Positions 42,946 through 51,907 of a stretch of 64,000 nucleotides of DNA are shown here, piece after piece (within the stretch, counting starts at the first letter, position 1; each line of letters starts with the position of its first letter). Location of the stretch: contig NZ_CP022958.1 of assembly GCF_006496635.1 (NCBI RefSeq), positions 1,922,001 to 1,986,000 of the forward strand, in the 5' to 3' direction. The notes beneath the pieces were generated by a model. It was given only the letters and a program-made list of their open reading frames with translations, searched no databases and was not told the DNA's origin. Origin of the DNA: Azoarcus sp. DD4 (GTDB lineage Bacteria > Pseudomonadota > Gammaproteobacteria > Burkholderiales > Rhodocyclaceae). The translations under genes were made by a program, and so were the position numbers.

Positions 42946-45789
42946 TTACTTGTCCGCTGCGTGCGGTACGCGCACCCCGACGCTGGCGGTGCCGACGTTG
43001 CCGGCGTAGTCCGTTGCCCGGTAGGTGAGGGTGTAGATGCGGCCGCTGCCGGTGCCGGCGCGTTCGGCACGCAGACGGAAGTTGCGCTCGTCGACGACCA
43101 CGATGTCGTTCGCGCTGTGGCCGTCGCCGATGCCCTGGTCGGGCTCGTTCGAGCTTACCGACACCAGCTTCACCGCCGGCGCCGGATCGCGGTTGTCGCG
43201 CACGTCCACCGTCACCGCCACGTCGACATACTGGTGATTCGCCGGCCACAGCACGTCGGGTGTGGCAGCGAGCTGCAGCACCGGCGCCTCGCCGTCGAGG
43301 TCGAGGCCGACCACCACCGGGTCGTGGTCGGAGGCGCGGAAGGCGTCGGCGGCGTAGTAGCCTGCGATCTGCGCGGCGCTCTTGAAGTTGGTGTTGTAAT
43401 CGAGCGCGCCCGGTTCGTCGGCGTTGATGTGCCACCCGGCGACGCCGCTCACCTGCCGCGCCAGCGAGGGCGAGGCCAGCGCATGGTCGAGGTAGCCCCA
43501 CTGGCCGTCGAACACGTAGCTGTAGGCGGCGCTGCCGAGGTCGCGGGCGACGAGGTCGGTGTAGCCGGCGCCGGTCAGCGCGGTCACCGGGTCTTCCTGG
43601 GCGTAGGCGTTGAGGTCGCCGATGATGAGCACGTCCTTGTCTCCGGCGCCGGTCGGATCGGTGGCGAGCCAGGCGGCCAGTTCGCGCGCGGCCTGGCTGC
43701 GGGTCTGGTTGCAGTCGCCCTGGCCGTCGCCGATGTCAGGGTCGGACGGCACCGGGGCGATGTTGCCGGCGCAGGACGAACTCTTGGACTTGAGGTGATT
43801 CACCACCACCGTGAAGCGGCCGCCGTCGGCGGCGCGGAAGCTCTGTGCCAGCGCCGGCCGGTTGCGGCCTATGGTGCCTTCGCTCACGGTGGTGTAGAGG
43901 CCGAAGGCCGCGCGGTCGAGTACGGCAGTGCCGAGCGGGCTCACCCGCGGCGGCTGGTAGATCAGGCCGGTCTTGATGGCGTCGGTACCGAGCACGTTGG
44001 TCTTGCCGGTCATGGCGTCGGCGTCGATGTAGGCATAGCGGCCGGGGCCGGCCGCGGCGTTGAGGCGGGCGACGAGGTCGGCGATCGCACTCTGCGCGCC
44101 GTAGCCGTCGTTCTCCACTTCCATCAGGCCGACGATATCGGCGTCCAGCCCGAGGATGGCGGCCACGGTCTTGGCCGCCTGGCGTTCGAACTCCGGTGCG
44201 TCGTCGGCACCGCGGCAGTCGGTGGCGCCGCCGCCCAGGCCGTAGCGGCAGTTGTCCACCTCGTCGGGCAGGCCGTCGAAGGTGTTGAAGTAGTTGAGCA
44301 GGTTGACGCTGGCCACCCTGAGCCTGCCGCCGATGGTGTCCGGTGCCGCCGGGCGCGGGTTGGTGGCGCCGAATTGTGCGTTGCCGCCGAGCGCGTTCTC
44401 CGGACGGACGCGCCAGGCGTTGCCGCTGGCGCTGTTGCCCGACCAGCCCCAGGTCAGCACGCCGACGATATTGCTGGCGCTGTCGCCGCCGCGCAGGGTA
44501 TTGACGGCCGACAGCGGCGCACCGTCGCGGCCGAAGCGGACGGGGTCGGGGTTCTGGGTATTGTCGGCGTCGTCGAGGATGATGCGGTTGAGGTCGTTCT
44601 CGGCCTGGCGGGCTAGCGCCGCGGCGCCCGGCGCGACCACCGCGGTGGGCTGGGGCAGACGGTCGCCGCTGGAGAGCACCACCTGGCCGAAGCGGCCGAG
44701 CTGGTAGTGCTCCGTCACGTACAGCGTCTGCGGCAGGCGCACCAGCATGCCTTCGTAGCGTTCCAGCACGTCCGCGCCAGCGAGCGGCAGATGAATGTCG
44801 GTCGGGCTCACCGTGCCGGTGCCGCAGCGGGTGATGGCAGTCGCGCTGACCTGAGTCTGGCCCTGGAATTCGCCGGCGGTGCCCGCCACCTGGACGAGGT
44901 CGCCGAGGGCGACGCTGTCCTTGCCGCCGTTGTAGACGAAGAGGCCGTCCGAGGTATCCGGGTCGCCGTCGCCGACCGGGTCCTGGATGTAGAAGCCGCG
45001 CAGCTGGCTGCCGCCGGCGGGGAGTTCGTAGTCGCCGACCACCACACCGCGGGTCGTCACCGTGCCGGTCACGGCTGCCGTGGCGCCGTGCCCCTGGATC
45101 TGGCCGATGGCCGTGTAGGCGCCGCTGCAGGCGTTGCCACCGCCGCCATTGCCGGTGCCTCCGTCGCCACTGCCGTCACCCGGCGTGGCGAGGTGGCTGC
45201 CGAGGCCGTCGAAGGTGTTGGTGGCATAGCCGTCCCATTCGAGCGCCGGATCGAACGCGTCGTCCGCCACGGTGTCGCCGCGATCGATGGCCGCCTTGCG
45301 GCGCAGCGTGTTGTCGGCGGTGCTGGCCAGCGCGCTGCCCCACTCGGCGCCGGGGTCGCTGCCGATCCGGCCGATCACGTCGATGATGCTGCCGTCGGTG
45401 CCGCCCTTGCGCAGCACCACCGCGTCGTCGCCGTTGTACCAGCCGTTGGTGTTGGTGTGGTCGGCCCGCGCGAGGACGGCGGGATCGGCGGCGGCCTGCG
45501 CCAGCACGAAGACTTCGCCCGCGGCCACGGTGCCGACGAGCGGGATGCTGAGGCCGGCGCTGCTTCCGCCGTTGAAGTACATCTGCACGACGTAGCCGCC
45601 GGCGGCGAGGTCGATCGGTGCGCTGGTGCCGTTGTAGATCTCCAGCGCCTTGTTGTTGGCGCTGCCTTCCACGTATTCGGAGAAGAACAGCTCGGTCGGC
45701 GCAGCGCCTGCCGGGCCGGCGGTCAGCTGCAGGCTTGCCAGGAGGAGCGCAACGACAGTGGGGCGAAGTGCTGGGGTGGCGGGCATCAT
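42946..45789 (-). CDS. secreted ExeM/NucH-type endonuclease with lamin-tail domain
   Basis: This 947-aa extracellular nuclease precursor has a signal peptide (1 to about 29, ending AGAA). A lamin-tail domain (about 31-185; ELFFSEYVEGSANNKALEIYN region), a Gly-rich linker, an OB-like YhcR domain (about 215-350) and an endonuclease/exonuclease/phosphatase domain (about 480-820) follow. The catalytic motifs LMEVENDGYG, NHLKSKSS, GDLNAYAQEDP and SDHDPVVV are intact. An Ig-like C-terminal domain follows. In Shewanella, ExeM-type enzymes degrade extracellular DNA for nutrition and biofilm turnover. The ATG pair at 45789/45786 has GAGGG upstream. The frame is open far upstream, antisense to ald, and is not coding there. 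Confidence 0.9.
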   Translation of the reverse strand: MMPATPALRPTVVALLLASLQLTAGPAGAAPTELFFSEYVEGSANNKALEIYNGTSAPIDLAAGGYVVQMYFNGGSSAGLSIPLVGTVAAGEVFVLAQAAADPAVLARADHTNTNGWYNGDDAVVLRKGGTDGSIIDVIGRIGSDPGAEWGSALASTADNTLRRKAAIDRGDTVADDAFDPALEWDGYATNTFDGLGSHLATPGDGSGDGGTGNGGGGNACSGAYTAIGQIQGHGATAAVTGTVTTRGVVVGDYELPAGGSQLRGFYIQDPVGDGDPDTSDGLFVYNGGKDSVALGDLVQVAGTAGEFQGQTQVSATAITRCGTGTVSPTDIHLPLAGADVLERYEGMLVRLPQTLYVTEHYQLGRFGQVVLSSGDRLPQPTAVVAPGAAALARQAENDLNRIILDDADNTQNPDPVRFGRDGAPLSAVNTLRGGDSASNIVGVLTWGWSGNSASGNAWRVRPENALGGNAQFGATNPRPAAPDTIGGRLRVASVNLLNYFNTFDGLPDEVDNCRYGLGGGATDCRGADDAPEFERQAAKTVAAILGLDADIVGLMEVENDGYGAQSAIADLVARLNAAAGPGRYAYIDADAMTGKTNVLGTDAIKTGLIYQPPRVSPLGTAVLDRAAFGLYTTVSEGTIGRNRPALAQSFRAADGGRFTVVVNHLKSKSSSCAGNIAPVPSDPDIGDGQGDCNQTRSQAARELAAWLATDPTGAGDKDVLIIGDLNAYAQEDPVTALTGAGYTDLVARDLGSAAYSYVFDGQWGYLDHALASPSLARQVSGVAGWHINADEPGALDYNTNFKSAAQIAGYYAADAFRASDHDPVVVGLDLDGEAPVLQLAATPDVLWPANHQYVDVAVTVDVRDNRDPAPAVKLVSVSSNEPDQGIGDGHSANDIVVVDERNFRLRAERAGTGSGRIYTLTYRATDYAGNVGTASVGVRVPHAADK

Positions 45790-45990
45790 GTTTATTCCCT
45801 CGGTATGGATGCCGGCAGCGTAGGGGCCGACTGTTGCGGCTTCTTGAAGCCGGCTGGCGAGGGAGGCGGCAAGGGGCGCGAGTGTAGCCTGAGCGGATGG
45901 CGGCAGGCTGTGCGACGGGTTGATCTCGGCTGCGCCCCGGCGCACGATGGCGATGCGAGCGGTCTTTCCTTCCTGCAGGAGCGAAACATC

Positions 45991-47079
45991 ATGCTTGTCG
46001 GCGTACCCAGGGAAATCAAGAACAACGAGTACCGTGTGGGCCTGACCCCGGCGAGCGTGCAGGAGCTGATCGCCCATGGCCACCAGGTACTGGTCGAGCA
46101 CGACGCAGGAGCGGGCATCGGGCTGGGCGACGAGGCCTACGCTGCCTCCGGCGCGACCGTCGCGGCGACTGCCGACGAGGTCTATGCGCGCGCGGAGCTG
46201 ATCGTCAAGGTCAAGGAGCCGCAGCCCGGCGAGTGTGCCCGCCTGCGGGCCGGCCAGGTGATCTTCACCTATCTGCATCTCGCTGCCGACCCGGTGCAGG
46301 CGCGCGCATTGCTCGATGCCGGCGTTACCGCGATCGCCTACGAAACCGTGACCGACGGCCGCGATGGCCTGCCCTTGCTTGCGCCAATGAGCGAGGTGGC
46401 CGGGCGCATGTCCATCCAGGTCGGCGCGGCCTGCCTGGAAAAGCCCAGCGGTGGCGCGGGCCTGCTGCTGGGCGGCGTGCCCGGCGTGGCGCCGGCCAAG
46501 GTGGTGGTGCTCGGCGGCGGCGTGGTCGGCTACAACGCGACCCGGATGGCGGTGGGCTTGGGCGCGCGGGTGACGGTGGTGAACCGCTCGATCGAACGCT
46601 TGCGCCGGCTCGATGCCGAGTTCGGCAACCGCATCCGCACCCAGGCCGCCACCGCGAGCGACATCGAGGCGCTGGTGCTCGATGCCGATCTGGTCATCGG
46701 TGCGGTGCTGGTGGCGGGTGCCGCCACGCCGCGGCTGGTGCCGGCGAGCTGGCTGGCACGGATGCGGCCGGGCTCGGTGCTGGTGGATGTCGCCATCGAC
46801 CAGGGAGGCTGCTTCGAGACCAGCCACCCGACTACCCACACGGATCCGACGTTCGTAGTTGATGGCGTGGTGCATTACTGCGTGGCCAACATGCCGGGTG
46901 CGGTGCCGCGCACGTCGACCTTTGCACTCAACCACGCCACGCTGCCTTTCGTCCTGGCGCTGGCCGACAAGGGCTGGCGGCAGGCGGTGGCCGACGATGC
47001 GAACCTGCGCAACGGCGTGAATATCCACGAGGGCAAGGTTACCTGTACCGCCGTCGCGCAGGCGCTCGGCCTGGTTTGA
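45991..47079 (+). CDS. ald: alanine dehydrogenase
   Basis: The enzyme interconverts L-alanine and pyruvate + ammonia with NAD. The 362-aa product starts LVGVPREIKNNEYRVGLTP, with the catalytic Lys and Arg region of the family. Further motifs are VKVKEPQ, the NAD-binding GGGVVGYNA (near 176), DVAIDQGGCFE and NMPGAVPRTST. CAGGAG lies 9 bases before the ATG. dgkA begins 12 bp after the stop. It diverges from the nuclease gene across a 200-bp gap in which I see no clear promoter. Confidence 0.96.
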   Translation: MLVGVPREIKNNEYRVGLTPASVQELIAHGHQVLVEHDAGAGIGLGDEAYAASGATVAATADEVYARAELIVKVKEPQPGECARLRAGQVIFTYLHLAADPVQARALLDAGVTAIAYETVTDGRDGLPLLAPMSEVAGRMSIQVGAACLEKPSGGAGLLLGGVPGVAPAKVVVLGGGVVGYNATRMAVGLGARVTVVNRSIERLRRLDAEFGNRIRTQAATASDIEALVLDADLVIGAVLVAGAATPRLVPASWLARMRPGSVLVDVAIDQGGCFETSHPTTHTDPTFVVDGVVHYCVANMPGAVPRTSTFALNHATLPFVLALADKGWRQAVADDANLRNGVNIHEGKVTCTAVAQALGLV

Positions 47080-47091
47080 AGGTACAGGGCG

Positions 47092-47457
47092 ATGCCGGTG
47101 GAACGGGAGGCGCGGAAGGGGCAGGGGCTGTTGCGCCGGCTCGGCTTTGCCGCGAACGGCCTGCGGACTGCGTTGATCCGCGAACGCAGCCTGCGGACCC
47201 AGGCGCTGGCGGCCGTGGGCGTGCTGCTGGTGCTGGTACTGACCCGGCCGCCCGCACTGTGGTGGGCGATCGGCCTGCTGGCGATCGGGTTGGTGCTGGT
47301 GGCCGAGCTGGTGAACACCGCGCTGGAGACCCTGGCCGATCATCTGCATCCGGAGCGCCATCCGGAGATCCGTGTGGTCAAGGACATCGCCGCCGCCGCG
47401 GTGCTGCTTGCCAGTCTGGTCGCGCTGGCGGTTGCCGTCGCTTTCTGCCTGCGCTGA
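47092..47457 (+). CDS. dgkA: diacylglycerol kinase DgkA
   Basis: DgkA phosphorylates diacylglycerol, recycling lipid from membrane-derived oligosaccharide synthesis. The 121-aa product has three membrane helices and the signature ELVNTALE (Glu and Asn of the active site) followed by DHLHPE and KDIAAAAVLLAS. Length is as in E. coli (122). It may be cotranscribed with ald. Confidence 0.93.
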   Translation: MPVEREARKGQGLLRRLGFAANGLRTALIRERSLRTQALAAVGVLLVLVLTRPPALWWAIGLLAIGLVLVAELVNTALETLADHLHPERHPEIRVVKDIAAAAVLLASLVALAVAVAFCLR

Positions 47458-47645
47458 GTCGTCGGACTGTTTGCCGATTTCGGGCACTCTTGCCGGGGTA
47501 GTCGGTCTACCCGATTGCCGGAAGCCCTGCCTATCGACAAGGGGCGTGGCCTGAGCGCGAAGGCGATGCCTCCGGGGTGCGGGCGGGCATCCGGCACTCC
47601 TACAAAAACAAGCACGGGGAGCAATCGGCAACAGAGGAGGTCGTC

Positions 47646-48242
47646 ATGACGCTCCACGATCTGCCCAAGATGTTCTACTCGTACTCCGAAGGCTGGCCGG
47701 AATTGGTCCGCATCCACCCCTCGGTCGCCAAGCTGTTTTCCCTTTACGTCATGCCGATGTCGCTGATTCCGCCGGCGATGTTCGTCTATTCGATGGTGGT
47801 GACGCCGGGCGCGGTCTTTCCCGCGCTGGTACCCCAGATCACCGCGATGGAAGCGCTGGCGGTGGTGATCGCCTTCTATCTGGCGCAACTGCTGATGGTG
47901 CCGCTGATGGCTTCCATCATTCAGCAGATGGGTGACGTGGTCGACGTCAAGCCTGCCTACCACGAGGCCTTCATGCTGGCCGCGGTGGCACCGACCCCGT
48001 TATGGCTGTCGGCGCTGGCCCTGTTCGTGCCGTCGGTGTGGTTCGGCGGCCTGGTGGTGGCGGTGGCCTGGGTGGCGTCGGCGGCGCTCATCTACCACGG
48101 CGTGTTGCCGCTCTTCCAGATGGAAGACAGGAGCAAGGCGCGGGTGATGGGCACCTTCGTGCTGATGGCCGGCGTGATTGCCTGGGCGGCGCTGATGGTA
48201 GTGCTGGCCCTCGCCTTGAGCATGATCCTCGGCCTGCGCTGA
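47646..48242 (+). CDS. Yip1-family membrane protein
   Basis: This 198-aa integral membrane protein with five predicted helices resembles the bacterial Yip1/DUF1282 family, whose function is unknown. GAGGAGG lies 6 bases before the ATG at 47646. The 190-bp gap before it holds nothing recognisable. It is followed by a bidirectional terminator shared with lysS. Confidence 0.7.
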   Translation: MTLHDLPKMFYSYSEGWPELVRIHPSVAKLFSLYVMPMSLIPPAMFVYSMVVTPGAVFPALVPQITAMEALAVVIAFYLAQLLMVPLMASIIQQMGDVVDVKPAYHEAFMLAAVAPTPLWLSALALFVPSVWFGGLVVAVAWVASAALIYHGVLPLFQMEDRSKARVMGTFVLMAGVIAWAALMVVLALALSMILGLR

Positions 48243-48258
48243 AGGCATAGAGCGAAGA

Positions 48259-48292
48259 AAAACCCGCCCGGCCAGACGGCCCGGCGGGTTTT
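48259..48292. terminator. bidirectional terminator between Yip1 gene and lysS
   Basis: AAAACCCGCC pairs perfectly with GGCGGGTTTT around a GC-rich 14-base centre that can fold further. It provides T-rich ends on both strands and sits between two convergent genes. Confidence 0.8.
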
Positions 48293-48316
48293 GGCGTGTC
48301 CGCGGATCGGTGATGC

Positions 48317-49819
<1,503 letters not shown>

Positions 49820-49976
49820 GATTCATCAGCACTGTGATCAAGGCCGCAATTGTCGCAGGCGCGCCACCGTCGAGCAAATCGGAGTTGCATGAAACGGCGC
49901 AGATTTCCGGGGAAAGCCGGGTTTTGGCGCGATTGTTGCTCGGAAAACAGCTACCCCTTACCGGATGGAGTCCGCA

Positions 49977-50348
49977 ATGCCGTCGTTCCCGCTGCATGCC
50001 GCCCGGCTTTCCGACTGGGCCGTGACGCACCTGCTGGCCCCTGCCGATGTCGATTGCACCACCACGGTGATGCTCAAGATCCTCGACGGCAAGTGCAAGA
50101 TGGGGCCGCGCGACAAGGATGTGATCCCGGTGCTGTACGACGCCATCCGTCACCGCCCGGGCCAGTTGCTCGGCGAGGACATGCACACGCTGATCGCCCG
50201 TGCCCGCGACGGCGAGCGCGAGGCGCTGGTGGCAGAGATCTACGAGCACCGGGTGCTGGCCGAGACCGCAATTTCCCGCCCGGTCATGAAGGCCTACAAG
50301 GCGCGCCTGCGCGAAGCCGGCGTGCTTGGCGGCAGCGGCGGCGAATGA
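49977..50348 (+). CDS. hypothetical protein
   Basis: I do not recognise this 123-aa protein. It is soluble, mainly helical by composition, with a C-terminal Ala/Arg/Lys-rich region ending in Gly-Gly-Glu, and no signal peptide. ATG 49977 with GGAG six bases upstream is preferred over an in-frame ATG at 49965. Codon use matches its neighbours. It is divergent from lysS and ends 3 bp from the convergent macrodomain gene. Confidence 0.6.
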   Translation: MPSFPLHAARLSDWAVTHLLAPADVDCTTTVMLKILDGKCKMGPRDKDVIPVLYDAIRHRPGQLLGEDMHTLIARARDGEREALVAEIYEHRVLAETAISRPVMKAYKARLREAGVLGGSGGE

Positions 50349-50351
50349 GGT

Positions 50352-50864
50352 TCAGGGTGCGGTCAGCAGGGCTTCGTAGAGGCGCAGGTCGGCCGGCGAG
50401 AAGCAGCAGAAGACGACCAGATCGATGGCGTCCGATCCGGCAAGGGTGGTTTGCACCGTGTGCACCGCGATGCGGGCCGCCTGGTCGGGCGGATAGCCGT
50501 ACACGCCGGTGCTGATGCAGGGAAAGGCGATGGAGCGCAGCTGGTGGGCCGCCGCGAGTTCCAGCGAGCGCCGGTAGCAACTGGCGAGCAGGGCTGCTTC
50601 GTTGTGCATGCCACCGTGCCAGATCGGGCCGACGGTGTGGATGATGCAGGGTGCTGGCAGGCGGAAGCCGGGTGTCAGCTTGGCGTCGCCGGTGTCGCAG
50701 CCGCCGAGCTGGCGGCAGGCTTCCAGCAGCTCGAAGCCGGCGGCGCGGTGGATCGCCCCGTCGACTCCGCCGCCGCCCAGCAGCGAGCGGTTGGCGGCAT
50801 TCACGATGGCGTCTACCGGCAGCGTGGTGATGTCGGCACGAAGGGCTTCCAGCTGTGCGGGCAT
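50352..50864 (-). CDS. macrodomain (ADP-ribose-binding/O-acetyl-ADP-ribose deacetylase-like) protein
   Basis: This 170-aa stand-alone macrodomain is comparable to E. coli YmdB (177 aa). The ADP-ribose motifs are intact: VDAIVNAANRSLLGGGGVDGAIHRAAG, stated here as about residues 18-44, plus TPGFRLPAP, IIHTVGPIW and PCISTGVYGYP. Such proteins bind ADP-ribose or remove it from targets. The frame is open far upstream, but ATG 50864 gives the normal fold start. Confidence 0.88.
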   Translation of the reverse strand: MPAQLEALRADITTLPVDAIVNAANRSLLGGGGVDGAIHRAAGFELLEACRQLGGCDTGDAKLTPGFRLPAPCIIHTVGPIWHGGMHNEAALLASCYRRSLELAAAHQLRSIAFPCISTGVYGYPPDQAARIAVHTVQTTLAGSDAIDLVVFCCFSPADLRLYEALLTAP

Positions 50865-50917
50865 GGCGGTTGGATCGGCGGCCTGACGGGGCGTTCCCGC
50901 GCGGGTGGTGTTCCGGC

Positions 50918-51379
50918 TCAGCGCTTCTTCTTGGGGATATTCCAGCCGTCGTGGGTGACGTTGCCGAACTGCTCCCCGGCGCTGATGCTGCCTGTCAGCT
51001 TGATGCTGCTCGAGCTGTCCTCGTACAGCGCATAAAGGTGCCAGAGCTTGGCGTCGAAACCGAGGGTGAGGTGCAGCTTGTAGTTCCAGCTCTTGCCGAC
51101 GCGCTGCCACTGGTGCAGACCCTTGACCACCATGATGCTGGAATGGTCGGTATCGAGCAGTTCGCCCAGCTTGGAGCCGAACTTGTTGAACTTGATGGCG
51201 CGGGCGGTGGAACTGCCGAGCAGCGCGGTCACCTTCTCTTCGGTGTTGTAGTTGTTCATCAGCCAGGCGTCCCAGGTGCTGGCGCCCGGATTGAGACGCA
51301 ACAGTCCGGTGTCGTTCCAGGCACTGCTGGCGTAACCGCGGTAGAGCGTATGGGAACCGTCGTGAAACTCGAGGGACAT
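50918..51379 (-). CDS. hypothetical protein, possibly beta-rich
   Basis: I do not recognise this 153-aa protein. It has many aromatic and polar residues (Trp in SAWND, TWDAWLM, HQWQRVGKSWNY, KLWHLY), suggests a beta-rich fold, and ends in a basic PKKKR tail. There is no signal peptide, membrane helix or Cys pair. It lies between the truncated haemoglobin and the macrodomain genes on one strand with gaps of 50-60 bp, so cotranscription is possible. Confidence 0.6.
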   Translation of the reverse strand: MSLEFHDGSHTLYRGYASSAWNDTGLLRLNPGASTWDAWLMNNYNTEEKVTALLGSSTARAIKFNKFGSKLGELLDTDHSSIMVVKGLHQWQRVGKSWNYKLHLTLGFDAKLWHLYALYEDSSSSIKLTGSISAGEQFGNVTHDGWNIPKKKR

Positions 51380-51440
51380 GATCGTCCGGCCTCCGGGGTG
51401 GGCTGTCGGGAAAGCGGGTGAAGTACGCGTGGTGAGGCGG

Positions 51441-51809
51441 TCAGCGGCCGAGCACGTCGTCGCGGACTGAGGCTGCGACCTGCCCGACTTCGGCGATCAG
51501 CGCCTGCGGCACGCCGAGTGCGCCCAGTGTGGCGGCGAGGTTTTCGACGACGGCGTCGAAGTGGCTGTCGTCCAGACCGAGCTTGTCGACCAGCTGCTGA
51601 TGTGCAGCGCGCATGTTGCGGCCGTGGTAGGCGTTCGGTCCGCCGAAGGCGAAGGTCAGAAAACTCTTCTGGTGCTGGCGTTGCCGCGCCATGTCGGTAC
51701 TGCTGAAGAAGTGCTTGATGCGGGCGTCGGCCAGGACCTTGCCGTAGAAGATGTCGACCGCGGCCTCCACGGCGGGGGCGCCGCCGAGCTTGTCGTACAG
51801 GCTGGTCAT
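51441..51809 (-). CDS. truncated haemoglobin (group I type)
   Basis: This 122-aa 2-on-2 haemoglobin starts with the family motif SLYDKLGGAPAVEAAV, has Phe21-Tyr22 at the B9-B10 positions (FYGKVL), and His70 in NMRAAHQQL as the proximal haem ligand. Such proteins bind O2 or NO and often detoxify NO. It lies 98 bp downstream of the large GGDEF-EAL gene on the same strand; a functional link is possible but not shown. Confidence 0.9.
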   Translation of the reverse strand: MTSLYDKLGGAPAVEAAVDIFYGKVLADARIKHFFSSTDMARQRQHQKSFLTFAFGGPNAYHGRNMRAAHQQLVDKLGLDDSHFDAVVENLAATLGALGVPQALIAEVGQVAASVRDDVLGR

Positions 51810-51907
51810 GCTGGCTCCTTGTCAGGCGGAATGGGTATTGCCGGAATTGTAGTGCACAGCGGCGCGGCGGCATACGACGTCCGGATGAGGTGGGCCGCCC
51901 GCTGCGC

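Noticed and set aside
45790..47631. N-terminal extension of the ExeM-type nuclease to about 1,560 residues
   Set aside because: The extension is antisense to ald; the signal peptide and ribosome site at 45789 mark the true start.
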